Origin: Sphingomonas cavernae
GTDB lineage: Bacteria; Pseudomonadota; Alphaproteobacteria; Sphingomonadales; Sphingomonadaceae
Reading direction: 5' to 3'
Length of the DNA stretch: 64,000 nt
NCBI RefSeq assembly: GCF_003590775.1
Contig: NZ_QYUM01000003.1
Location: forward strand, 1,366,501-1,430,500
Shown here piece by piece: positions 33,729-41,724 of the stretch. The notes below the pieces were generated by a model. It was given only the letters and a program-made list of their open reading frames with translations. It did not search any database and was not told where the DNA came from. The stretch's first letter is position 1. Each line of letters opens with the position of its first letter. A program made the position numbers and the translations under genes.

Positions 33729-34940
33729 CTACCAGACGAGCGGCAGCGCTTTCGGTCCCACGACACCCCCCGGGTAATATTCGATCGCCGCGCCGGGCTT
33801 CACGCTGAAATCGGGGATGCGACGCAGCCATTCCTGCAGGCCGATCTTGATTTCCAGCCGCGCCAGATGCGCGCCGATGCAGCTATGGACGCCGCCGGCA
33901 AAGGCCAGGATCGGTTTGCGCTGGCGGTTGAAGTCGATTTCCGTCGGGTTGGGGAAGATCTCGGGGTCGTAGTTGCACGCCGGCAGGATGCTCATGAACT
34001 TGTCGCCGGCCTTCATCTGCACGCCGCGCATCTCCAGATCCTGGGTCAGCGTCCGGCCGGAGAAGGTGACGGAGAAGACGCGCAGCAGCTCTTCCACCTG
34101 CCCGTTGATATTGCCGGGATTCTCAATGATCTCGCGGCGCCGGTCGGGGGTGTTGGCGAGCCACAACCACATGTTGTTGAGCGTCGCGAACACCGTGTCG
34201 AGGCCGGCGATGAACAGGAAGAAGGTGAAGCCGAAGATCTCGCGCTCGGTCAGTGGCACGCCATCGGGCCGCGCCTGGATGATCGTGCCGATCACACCAT
34301 CATCGGGATTGGCGGTCTTTTCCTCGATCACCTTGGCGAGATAGGCCTCGATCCCGCGCATCGCCATGCCGGCGGTCATGCGGTCGCCCGAATGAAGCAG
34401 ATCCACCGCCCAGCCGACAAAGGTGTCGCGCATGTCCTGTGGCAGACCCATCAGGTCGAGGAAGATCGAGACGGGGAGCGGACGGCCGAAATCTGTCGTG
34501 AACTCGCATTCGCCCTTGTCGATGAACTCGTCGATCAGGTCGTTCGACAGCTTGCGCATATAGCCTTCGAGCTTCGCCACGCCCTGCGGCGAGAAGGTCT
34601 TGTCGAGGATCGCGCGGTACTTGCGGTGATGCGGCGGATCGATTTCGAGCGGGATGAAGTAGAAATAATTGTTGGGGTCGCGCGGGAAGGGCGTCGCGCC
34701 CGCCGTCGTGAAATATTCGGGGTGGCGCAGCGCGAAGAAGGCGTCCTCATGCTTGATTGTTGCCCACGAGTTACCCGTCAGCGGATTTACGCTGTAGAAA
34801 AGCGGCGGGTGGGTCTCGTGCAACTCCGCCATGAACTTGTGCGGCGCGGCCAGGAATTCCGGCCCGGTGGTCAGCCCGATCTCGCGGATCAGTTCCGGCG
34901 GGACGTGCGAGGGGATTTCGGCGGCGGGGGCGGTGGCCAT
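33729..34940 (-). CDS. Cytochrome P450
   Basis: The 403-residue soluble P450 has a canonical I-helix FIAGLDTVFATLNN, the K-helix ExxR in VEELLRVFS, and the heme loop FAGGVHSCIGAHLARLE with the Cys near residue 351. The pattern resembles camphor/terpenoid-type class I P450s. ATG at 34940 with AGGAGAG upstream. A [2Fe-2S] ferredoxin gene lies 22 nt upstream on the same strand and is the probable electron donor; a ferredoxin reductase is not in the window. Likely controlled by the TetR at 35397. Confidence 0.95.
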   Translation of the reverse strand: MATAPAAEIPSHVPPELIREIGLTTGPEFLAAPHKFMAELHETHPPLFYSVNPLTGNSWATIKHEDAFFALRHPEYFTTAGATPFPRDPNNYFYFIPLEIDPPHHRKYRAILDKTFSPQGVAKLEGYMRKLSNDLIDEFIDKGECEFTTDFGRPLPVSIFLDLMGLPQDMRDTFVGWAVDLLHSGDRMTAGMAMRGIEAYLAKVIEEKTANPDDGVIGTIIQARPDGVPLTEREIFGFTFFLFIAGLDTVFATLNNMWLWLANTPDRRREIIENPGNINGQVEELLRVFSVTFSGRTLTQDLEMRGVQMKAGDKFMSILPACNYDPEIFPNPTEIDFNRQRKPILAFAGGVHSCIGAHLARLEIKIGLQEWLRRIPDFSVKPGAAIEYYPGGVVGPKALPLVW

Positions 34941-34962
34941 GATCGCTCTCCTGTGGCTCTTA

Positions 34963-35286
34963 TCAGTATTGGGCTTCGGGCAGGTGGACGACGATGCCAT
35001 CCAGCGCTGGCGCCATGACGATCTGACAGCTCAGACGGCTGGTCGGTTTGCGCTCTGACGATGTGGATTCGAGCATGTCGAGTTCGGCCTGATCCGCCGC
35101 AGGAAGCCTGTCAGCCCATTCATCGTCGACATAGCAGTGGCACGTCGCGCAGGCGAGGCCGCCGCCGCACTCGCCGACAATGCCGTCAATGCCGTTGTCA
35201 AGCGCGCCGCGCATCACATTTTCGCCCTCGGGCAGATCGACCACATGCTGCGCGCCATTCGCTTCGACATAGGTGACGGATATCAT
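34963..35286 (-). CDS. [2Fe-2S] ferredoxin (putidaredoxin/adrenodoxin type)
   Basis: The 107-residue ferredoxin has the four ligands C40, C46, C49 and C87 in the C-x5-C-x2-C-x37-C pattern of vertebrate/bacterial class I P450 donors; the core reads CGGGLACATCHC. An additional Cys at 51 is present. It starts at the ATG at 35286 behind AAGGAGAGG. It is transcribed ahead of the P450, so the pair forms a two-component hydroxylation module missing only its reductase. Confidence 0.95.
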   Translation of the reverse strand: MISVTYVEANGAQHVVDLPEGENVMRGALDNGIDGIVGECGGGLACATCHCYVDDEWADRLPAADQAELDMLESTSSERKPTSRLSCQIVMAPALDGIVVHLPEAQY

Positions 35287-35315
35287 CAACCTCTCCTTAT
35301 CCGACTGTCATGATT

Positions 35316-35330
35316 GAGAACGTCGTTCTC
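35316..35330. promoter_or_regulatory. Predicted TetR operator, site 1
   Basis: GAGAAC-GTC-GTTCTC is a perfect 15-bp dyad. It lies 30 bp upstream of the ferredoxin start and is therefore placed to block the ferredoxin-P450 promoter. Its half-site GAAC/GTTC recurs 50 bp away as site 2. Confidence 0.75.
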
Positions 35331-35366
35331 TTGGCTGGTACTATAGCGCGAGGCTGCTAAAAGGGA

Positions 35367-35379
35367 AGAACATTGTTCT
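35367..35379. promoter_or_regulatory. Predicted TetR operator, site 2
   Basis: AGAACA-T-TGTTCT is a perfect 13-bp dyad with the same AGAAC-n3-GTTCT core as site 1. It ends 17 bp upstream of the TetR start at 35397. Centre-to-centre distance to site 1 is 50 bp, close to five helical turns, so two dimers would sit on the same DNA face. Confidence 0.75.
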
Positions 35380-35396
35380 CATCGGGAAGGGGCGGA

Positions 35397-36053
35397 ATGC
35401 ACAGTGCAGCAATGCAGCCGGTTGAAGCCGAAGCCGATGCGGACGCGCTGGATCGCACGCGCCAGATCGTGGCGGCCGCCTACGAACTGCTCGACGAAGC
35501 AGGACTCGAAGGGCTGACGATCCGGGCGGTGCTCAATCGCACCTGCCTCGCACGGCGCGCCTTTTACGACCGGTTTGCGGGCAAGGACGACCTCGTGCTC
35601 GCGGTCTTTGCCGATACGCTGCGTCTTGCCGCCACTTTCTTTGGCGAACAGGTCCGCGCGCTTCCCGACCCGATGGCGCGGCTCCACCATATCGTGACGG
35701 GCATCGTGCTGGGGCGCGGCTCGATCGATGATAGTGCAACAGGGCGCGGCGACCGGCGCGGAGCTGCCTTGAGCCGCGAACATCTACGCCTTGCCGAGGC
35801 ACGCCCGGCCGAACTGCAAAAGGCGGTGAGCCCGCTGATCGACCTGATTGCCGACCAGCTATCGGACGGCATAAGAGTGGGCCAAGTGCGCGAGGCGCCG
35901 GTGCATTGGATGGCGATGCTCGTCTATAATCTCGTCTCGACCACCGTACACACCGAATTGCTGTCGGAAGAAGCGGCGCATCGTGACCCGCAGCGCCGTC
36001 AGCAGCTTGCGGAGGAAATCTGGGAATTCTGCCGTCGCGCCATCGCGGCCTGA
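35397..36053 (+). CDS. TetR/AcrR family transcriptional regulator
   Basis: The 218-residue protein has DRTRQIVAAAYELLDEAGLEGLTIRAVLNRTCLARRAFYDRFAGKDDLVLAVF-type helix-turn-helix architecture in residues 20-72. ATG at 35397 follows GGAAGGGGCGGA; an in-frame TTG at 35373 would lie inside operator site 2. It is divergent from ferredoxin-P450 with two matching dyads in the gap, so it should regulate both directions. It ends 1 bp from the convergent DUF1214 gene. Confidence 0.92.
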   Translation: MHSAAMQPVEAEADADALDRTRQIVAAAYELLDEAGLEGLTIRAVLNRTCLARRAFYDRFAGKDDLVLAVFADTLRLAATFFGEQVRALPDPMARLHHIVTGIVLGRGSIDDSATGRGDRRGAALSREHLRLAEARPAELQKAVSPLIDLIADQLSDGIRVGQVREAPVHWMAMLVYNLVSTTVHTELLSEEAAHRDPQRRQQLAEEIWEFCRRAIAA

Positions 36054-36054
36054 G

Positions 36055-37290
36055 CTAAAGCCCCAGACGCTGGCGCTGGATGCCGCGAAAGCGCTCGATG
36101 AATTGCACGTGCCGCGCCTCGGGCGTCGCGCGCGCGCTGTCGGCAGGTAAAAGGTCCGAGAGATCGGCGCGTTTGACAAGCCGCGTCTCGATTGCCGGGC
36201 CGGAGGCGCTCATGAGCATGCGGATGGCGAGATTGCCCTGTTCGAAACCACTGGTGTCCATCCAATTGTGAAATCCCGGGTCTTCGGCGCAGAGGATCAG
36301 GCGGACGTGGCCGTCGCTGTCCGTTCGCGCCCTTGACGGCGTGTAGCTCACAGGCCGGTAGAGATAATCGAGACTGTTCATGAAGACGCCGCCCAGCGAC
36401 GCCATCCAGAAACCGTCGCCGGGCTTGAAGCTCACGACCAGCGCCTCGTCCGGCGCGAGCGCCCACACCATGTTCGCGACCGCTCGGCCGCGCTTACCAT
36501 CGCCGGCATCGCTGGAAGGCAGTGGTGGAAAACGGTTCATCGAAGCGGGGTCAACCGCGCCGCCACTGTAAAGATAGGGATGATCGGGCCAGTCACGCAT
36601 CAGGCCGGTGACGAACTCTCCGGCCCAGTCGAATGCGCCGATCATCTCCGCGGGCGTCGGCATCGGGCGCGGCTCGACCATGCCGATCCGCTCGATGCGC
36701 AGAGTCCAGTGCGTCTCATCCCAGCGGTCGAAGCCCTGCCGGATGAAAAGCTTGCGCGAGCCCGGAGTCGTCGGGAGCCAGTTGCACGCCCGCTCCGGCC
36801 CGCCGACAAACAACTCGAAGCTGCCATCGGGCGCGGTTTCGATCTGGTGGCCGAAAAGATTGGCCTCGGGAACGTCGCCAAAAGGCTCATGCAGGCTCGG
36901 CCAGCCCGTGCCCGACTGGGTCTCGGGTCGCGGTCCCTGCACGGTGATGTTGAAGAAGCGCGCGGTGCCCTTGGCCCCGGTGATGCGATAGGCGCTTTCG
37001 CCGTCGATCCAGGCCTGCTGATAGGTGAAGTCCGCAGCATCCGCGCCCAGCTTGCGGAAGGGCGTGCAGAAGGCGTGGATGTGGGGATAGCGCGGATCCC
37101 TGGTTTCGAGCGCTAGGTCGAATGCCTGTCCGAGATTTTGAGTCAGGAAGCGGAAGGCATCGGCACGGTGAAGGTCCAATGAGGGGTTGTGATCCTTGAA
37201 CACCTGATCCCCCGCGGCGCGGAGGCGGTCGCAGAATTGCTCCCAGCCAGCGCGGAGGGCTTCATCGTCCGTGCCATCACCAAATGCCAT
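36055..37290 (-). CDS. DUF1214 domain-containing protein
   Basis: The 411-residue protein has a C-terminal DUF1214-like region (GQPRYDP-type surroundings represented here by DSDGHVRLILCAEDPGFHNWMDTSGF and GNLAIRMLM), and an N-terminal part with DPRYPHIHAFCTP and AWIDGESAYRITGAKGTARFFNITVQG. No signal peptide is visible. The function of the domain is unknown; it occurs near P450, sulfotransferase and LLM genes in actinobacteria and sphingomonads by general impression. ATG at 37290 with GGAG upstream. It follows the TIM-barrel gene by 2 nt. Confidence 0.75.
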   Translation of the reverse strand: MAFGDGTDDEALRAGWEQFCDRLRAAGDQVFKDHNPSLDLHRADAFRFLTQNLGQAFDLALETRDPRYPHIHAFCTPFRKLGADAADFTYQQAWIDGESAYRITGAKGTARFFNITVQGPRPETQSGTGWPSLHEPFGDVPEANLFGHQIETAPDGSFELFVGGPERACNWLPTTPGSRKLFIRQGFDRWDETHWTLRIERIGMVEPRPMPTPAEMIGAFDWAGEFVTGLMRDWPDHPYLYSGGAVDPASMNRFPPLPSSDAGDGKRGRAVANMVWALAPDEALVVSFKPGDGFWMASLGGVFMNSLDYLYRPVSYTPSRARTDSDGHVRLILCAEDPGFHNWMDTSGFEQGNLAIRMLMSASGPAIETRLVKRADLSDLLPADSARATPEARHVQFIERFRGIQRQRLGL

Positions 37291-37292
37291 GG

Positions 37293-38102
37293 TCAGGCTC
37301 CAAGTCTCTCGAGCATCGCCGACACGTGTTGAGCGGCGCGGGTGGTCGCCGCGAGATGCCCCTCGGCGTCGATACGCGGGCCAATCAGTTCGATATCGAA
37401 GGCACCCCCGTAGCCGGCGTCGAGCAACTCGCTGATGATCGCCTCGAGCGGGATAACGCCGTCGCCCGGCACTGCGCGGGCCGGCAGCGACCGATCGCCG
37501 AGCACATAGTCGCTGAGCTGCACCAGTCCGCAACGCGGCAGCGCATGGCGGAGCAGATCGCCAAGGCCTGCGTCGCCCCAGCAAAAGAAGAGTTCGACGC
37601 ACACGCCGATCTTCGCCTGTTCGGCGAGGCGGATCGTGTCGGCGAGGCTGTGGGCGATATGGATGTCGGCATAGAGCGCCGGAGCATTTTCGATCATGAG
37701 CGCAAGGCCAGCCTGACGTGCGGCTTCGGCGCAGGGCGCGACGCGCTCGGCAAATCCGTCGGCGGCCGCTTCCCAACTCAGGCCGCCCCGTCCACCGGTC
37801 AGCAAGTAAATGGATCTGGCGCCCAGCTCCGCGCCGATGTCGATAACGCGCATCAGCGTCTCGGCGGCTCGGCCTTCATCTTCCTCCAGATTTGCGTGGA
37901 TGCCGAAGGGATGGTTGATTGTCTCGATGATCAGGCCGTGGTTGCGGACCGCCGACCGCGATTCCGACGTGCCGCCCTCCGTCAGCAGGGAAGGGCTCGC
38001 AATGCTCATCCGTCCCGCGCCGATCGTGCGGCAACTTTGGGCAAAGGCGCTGATGCTCGATGCGGGGAAGCAGACCTGATGGATCGAGATCCGCTCGTGC
38101 AT
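37293..38102 (-). CDS. Sugar phosphate isomerase/epimerase family (xylose-isomerase-like TIM barrel)
   Basis: The 269-residue protein has the AP-endonuclease-2 barrel pattern: ARSIYLLTGGRGG, ALMIENAPALYADIHIAHS with the first metal Glu, IGVCVELFFCWGDAG, CGLVQLSDYVLGDRSL and a final FDIELIGPRIDAEGH Glu. The family covers isomerases, epimerases, dehydratases and some C-glycoside-type lyases. The usual metal Asp/His after the second Glu is altered (ELFFCW rather than DTGH), so catalytic competence is uncertain. Packed between the second sulfotransferase and the DUF1214 gene. Confidence 0.8.
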   Translation of the reverse strand: MHERISIHQVCFPASSISAFAQSCRTIGAGRMSIASPSLLTEGGTSESRSAVRNHGLIIETINHPFGIHANLEEDEGRAAETLMRVIDIGAELGARSIYLLTGGRGGLSWEAAADGFAERVAPCAEAARQAGLALMIENAPALYADIHIAHSLADTIRLAEQAKIGVCVELFFCWGDAGLGDLLRHALPRCGLVQLSDYVLGDRSLPARAVPGDGVIPLEAIISELLDAGYGGAFDIELIGPRIDAEGHLAATTRAAQHVSAMLERLGA

Positions 38103-38108
38103 CGCGCC

Positions 38109-39269
38109 CTAGCCCCGTTGCTCGATATCGAGGCCGAAGCGTTCACGATAGGGCGCGAATTCCTCGTGGAGCGCCGCGATATCGCCATCGATCAGGTCGG
38201 TCGAATAGCAGAACTTGCCGTAGCGATCGCCGCGGTTGGTGGCGAGATAATCGCGCATTGCGGTTTTCGCGTTTGCGGTCAGCTCGTAATCCGCAAAGTC
38301 GTAGAAGCCGCGGATCACGCTCACCTGATCGGTCACGAAATCCTGATAGCGGACATGGTGGATCCGCGGATCGTCGATCATCGGATTGTCCAGGATAGCC
38401 TTGAATCCCGCGCGGCCAAGCCGGGTGTGAAGCTCGGCAATCGCTTTCAGATCCACGCTGCCGGTCAATCCCTCGGTCAGGTCTGCCGCCATCTGGATGC
38501 GCGACGCGATCGACTGCACCGGATCGCGGTGGATGTAGAGCACGCGCGCGTCGGGATAGGCTTCGAAAAATGCGGGGAAACGTGTCGCGTGAAACCCCTT
38601 GAGCACCCACTTCTTTTTCGGCCGCCCGTGCTGGATCGCCTGCAGCATCATCTTGTGGATGCGGTACTGCGCTGGTGGGTCGGAAGGTAGCCCACCCACA
38701 ACCATGCCCATCGGCAGGCGCCACCAGGCGGTGGGGGTGAGCACGCGGAAATCGAAAGCCCAGCTCCGCTCGCATTCGGGAAGGCCATCGCCCAGCATGT
38801 CGTTATAGGGATGGCTCTTGAGCCAGTTGGGCAAGCGCGCGTTGATCTCGCTCCATTCGGCATCGGCTTGCGCGCGCCGGGGATCGTCAGGCGCGACAAG
38901 CCCCGGCGGCGGGGAAGGGTGCATCACCTCCCAGAAGCGCAGCGCTCGCGCGTCCGGATCGACCGAAAGCAGGGCGTGGAGCAGTGTCGTCCCCGAGCGC
39001 GGTTCGCCGGTGACGAACAGCGGCCGCTCGATCACTTCCTCGTCGAGACCATAGCGCTTGTGATCGTCGAAGAAGCGCAGCCGGTCAGTCAGCAGCCAGA
39101 GGCAGTTGGCGGCGGCAATCTGCTCGCCCGCTTCGTCCATATTGGCTGACCGGATCAGGTCCACTGCTTGGCCAAAGCGATCGCGAAAGCTCGGGTCCCC
39201 CCAGTCTGACAGCCCCGTCTCTGCCTCCGCTGCCGCCAACAGGGCTTGGGTGTCCAGCGGCACCGCCAT
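38109..39269 (-). CDS. Sulfotransferase family protein
   Basis: The 386-residue protein has the PAPS loop as VTGEPRSGTTLLHALL near residues 86-101 and VLYIHRDPVQSIASRI for the 3'-phosphate side. The His-Arg-Asp and Ser residues fit the family. It is about the same size as the protein at 18056-19198 and shares the N-terminal pattern GLSDWGDPSFR. It lies 2 nt after the stop of the LLM gene, so the two are co-transcribed. Substrate unknown; a hydroxyl product of the P450 is possible (inference). Confidence 0.87.
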   Translation of the reverse strand: MAVPLDTQALLAAAEAETGLSDWGDPSFRDRFGQAVDLIRSANMDEAGEQIAAANCLWLLTDRLRFFDDHKRYGLDEEVIERPLFVTGEPRSGTTLLHALLSVDPDARALRFWEVMHPSPPPGLVAPDDPRRAQADAEWSEINARLPNWLKSHPYNDMLGDGLPECERSWAFDFRVLTPTAWWRLPMGMVVGGLPSDPPAQYRIHKMMLQAIQHGRPKKKWVLKGFHATRFPAFFEAYPDARVLYIHRDPVQSIASRIQMAADLTEGLTGSVDLKAIAELHTRLGRAGFKAILDNPMIDDPRIHHVRYQDFVTDQVSVIRGFYDFADYELTANAKTAMRDYLATNRGDRYGKFCYSTDLIDGDIAALHEEFAPYRERFGLDIEQRG

Positions 39270-39271
39270 CG

Positions 39272-40393
39272 TCACACGCCCTCGCACAGGCGCAGCAATT
39301 CATCCTCGGCCTCGCGCACCTTTCCAGGGGATTTTGCACCATAGGCCAGCCCCGCCATGCCGCCATAGTCGAGGATCTTGGGCACGCGCAGGCCCGCGTC
39401 GCAGAAACTCTTCACGATCTTCGCTACCTGCTTCGGCGTTCCGTGCGGAATGAGGTCGAGGATCATTTCGGGATAGACCTGCTCGCAAAACGCGAGAAAG
39501 CGTTCGCGCGTCAGAACGGCGGGGTCGATATCGACGAAGCCGCGCCAGTTCTCGCCCAGAGGATGCTCATGTCCATGCTTCCGCAATTCTGCCGCGGATA
39601 TCTGGAGGACGATCGCCTTGACGAGAGGCGCCGCCAGCATCTCCGCAAGTTCGGCGTCATCGCCGATCAGGCAGGTCTGGATGAAGGCGGGCGTGATCGC
39701 CATCGGGTCGCGTCCGGCCTTTTCGGCGGAGGCGCGGACGGCGCCCAGCTTCTCGGCATAATCCTCCGGGCTCCACGCACCCGCCGGCCACCAGCCATCG
39801 GCAAATCGTCCGGTGATCTCCAGCATGCGAGGGCCGCCCGCGCCGATCCAGATCGGCGGGCATTGGCCGTCGTAGAGTTCGGTGTCCATGCGCGCATGAT
39901 GGAGGTGGAAGAACTTGCCCTCGAAATCGACGGGCCCTTCGCTTTCCCACAAAAGCTTGATGACCTGCAGCGCTTCCTCGAAGCGGCCGACGGGCTTCGA
40001 AAAATCGAAGCCGTAAGGCACCGTATTCTCCATCTCGCCGCTGCCAAGGCCCAGGATGAAACGGCCCTTGGACAGATGATCGAGCGTCAGTGCGGTCTGC
40101 GCGAGCATCGACGGATGGCGGCGGACGGTATCGACCACGCTGGTCGCAATCGGCACATTTTTCGTCAGCGCCGCGGCCGCGCCCGCGACCGCCATGGCGT
40201 CGAGGTGCCTGTGGGGCGAGGGCGAAACGGTGGCGAGATCGGTGAATTCGGGCGTCCAGATCGAGTCGGGCCAGAAGCTCACCATATGGTCGGGCAGCCA
40301 GATAGAATGATAGCGGCCGGTGTCGAGGTCGCCGATCTGGTCGATGCCCAGCGGCAAGGTTGTTCTCAGGAACGCAGCCGGCTGAACCTTCAT
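39272..40393 (-). CDS. LLM-class oxidoreductase resembling F420-dependent ketoreductases
   Basis: The 373-residue protein has the luciferase fold and resembles the mycobacterial phthiodiolone ketoreductase/methylenetetrahydromethanopterin reductase branch: YHSIWLPDHMVSFWPDSIW, LDHLSKGRFILGLGSGEMENTVPYG, PPIWIGAGGPRMLEITGRFADGWWPAG. That branch uses F420H2 as hydride donor, which agrees with the F420 genes 10 kb away. It should reduce a ketone or alkene on a hydrophobic molecule (inference). GGGAGAG precedes the ATG. It heads the unit LLM, sulfotransferase, TIM barrel, DUF1214. Confidence 0.85.
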   Translation of the reverse strand: MKVQPAAFLRTTLPLGIDQIGDLDTGRYHSIWLPDHMVSFWPDSIWTPEFTDLATVSPSPHRHLDAMAVAGAAAALTKNVPIATSVVDTVRRHPSMLAQTALTLDHLSKGRFILGLGSGEMENTVPYGFDFSKPVGRFEEALQVIKLLWESEGPVDFEGKFFHLHHARMDTELYDGQCPPIWIGAGGPRMLEITGRFADGWWPAGAWSPEDYAEKLGAVRASAEKAGRDPMAITPAFIQTCLIGDDAELAEMLAAPLVKAIVLQISAAELRKHGHEHPLGENWRGFVDIDPAVLTRERFLAFCEQVYPEMILDLIPHGTPKQVAKIVKSFCDAGLRVPKILDYGGMAGLAYGAKSPGKVREAEDELLRLCEGV

Positions 40394-40468
40394 GCATTCT
40401 CTCCCGATGTGCCGGCTTGAACGCCGTTCTTCGCAAGGGTTTATCAGCCCTCAGGCAGCCAGCAACAA

Positions 40469-40492
40469 CCCGCCGACCATAATATCGGCGGG
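40469..40492 (-). terminator. Probable terminator hairpin of the esterase gene
   Basis: CCCGCCGA (40469-40476) and TCGGCGGG (40485-40492) are perfect 8-bp arms around an 8-nt loop. It is 26 bp beyond the esterase stop in the direction of transcription and is followed on that strand by TTGTTGCTGG, a modest T-rich run. Confidence 0.5.
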
Positions 40493-40518
40493 CCGATGCC
40501 TCCGTTCATGCTTGTGGT

Positions 40519-41619
40519 TTATTGAACCAGTTTCAAATGCTTGCGGAAAAATCCTGTCATCACATCGAAAGCCTCGCGTGATTCCGGCAGGGCGGGGTCG
40601 TAGAAGAAGGCGTGGCCAAGGCCGTCCCACATGTGCAGGTCCGCTGTCGCGCCGGCTTTCACGAGTTCGCGGTGCGTGTTGACCGCTGCGCTCATTTCGA
40701 ACGCCCTCGTTCCGGTGACAATCAGCGTCGGCGGGAAGCGCTTGAGCGTCTCCGGCGAGAGAACCGGGGACACCATCGGGTCAGTGAGATTCACGCCCTT
40801 GAAGTACGCCGGGCCGTCCTCGCGCGGCGGCAATGCCTCGAACGGGCGGCCAAAGGCGCGGCTATCTCCGCCCCAGCGGGCGTCGGCCGATGCGCAGAAG
40901 ATGCCGATGGCGGCGGGAAGCGGCAGCTTCTCCCTGGTGAAGGCGGCCATGGCCTGCGCCGTCAGCATGCCGCCGGCCGAACATCCGAAAATGGCGATGT
41001 TCTCCGGCTTATGGCTCTTGAGCAGCTCGCGATAGACTTTGACCACGTCCTCGGTCGCCGCCGGATAAACGTGTTCCGGTCCTTGCCGATAGGTGATGCT
41101 GACGATCTCCACCCCGGCAAGGCCAGCCAGCGGGATCGACTCCATCATGCCAGTGCCACCGGCAACGCCCATGACAAAGCCGCCGCCCGGCAGATTGAGC
41201 ATGATTTTCTTGGCATTGGCCTTGGGGACGCCACCGGCCGGAGCGGCATAGACAGCAGGGACGCCCGCGATTTCCGCGTCGCGGGTGCTCACCTTGTACA
41301 TCTCCTTCAGCTTGTTCAGCCGTGGCGCCACGATCTGCGGCATGCGTTGCCGCATCGCACCGGTCTGCCCGGCCGCAATGATACCGGCCAAAGGCGCCAT
41401 TTGATCGGTTGGCGTCCTGGGCAGCGCCTTCTTGGCTTCCTCGCTCAGATAGATAGAGGGCGGCAGCCGGAAGGAGGGAACGACGACAGTGCCGTCCGGC
41501 TCGATCGAGCCATTGGCGGGCCTGGCTTCCTGTGCGCTGGTGAGTTGAGCGGGCGAGACGGTCAGAGCTGTGACCGCCACGGCGACGGCAAGACGGCGAA
41601 GGCTCAGCTTATTGGGCAC
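40519..41619 (-). CDS. Secreted alpha/beta-hydrolase (HSL-like esterase)
   Basis: The protein opens with a signal peptide: basic PNKLSLRRLA, hydrophobic VAVAVTALTVSPA and a likely cut near SAQ-EA. The mature part has the HSL-type oxyanion segment LPGGGFVMG, the nucleophile elbow FGCSAGGML, and a His in GLGHAFFYDP. It should be a periplasmic or outer-surface esterase. GTG at 41619 is preferred since GGGGAG lies 7 nt upstream; an ATG at 41640 adds seven residues but has no ribosome site. It is divergent from a MarR gene with a palindrome between. Confidence 0.85.
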   Translation of the reverse strand: MPNKLSLRRLAVAVAVTALTVSPAQLTSAQEARPANGSIEPDGTVVVPSFRLPPSIYLSEEAKKALPRTPTDQMAPLAGIIAAGQTGAMRQRMPQIVAPRLNKLKEMYKVSTRDAEIAGVPAVYAAPAGGVPKANAKKIMLNLPGGGFVMGVAGGTGMMESIPLAGLAGVEIVSITYRQGPEHVYPAATEDVVKVYRELLKSHKPENIAIFGCSAGGMLTAQAMAAFTREKLPLPAAIGIFCASADARWGGDSRAFGRPFEALPPREDGPAYFKGVNLTDPMVSPVLSPETLKRFPPTLIVTGTRAFEMSAAVNTHRELVKAGATADLHMWDGLGHAFFYDPALPESREAFDVMTGFFRKHLKLVQ

Positions 41620-41661
41620 CGCAATTCTCCCCACTATCATCCGCGCAGAGTCGCACGGTAG

Positions 41662-41679
41662 TTATGTTATGAAACATAA
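41662..41679. promoter_or_regulatory. Palindrome, predicted MarR operator
   Basis: TTATGTT-ATGA-AACATAA, perfect 7-bp arms around a 4-bp centre. It is in the 105-bp gap between the divergent esterase (41619) and MarR (41725) starts, 45 bp from the MarR start. Size and AT-richness fit a MarR dimer site. Confidence 0.7.
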
Positions 41680-41724
41680 GATACATGCTTGAGCTTGCGG
41701 TGCAAGGGGGGTAGGCGACGAAAT

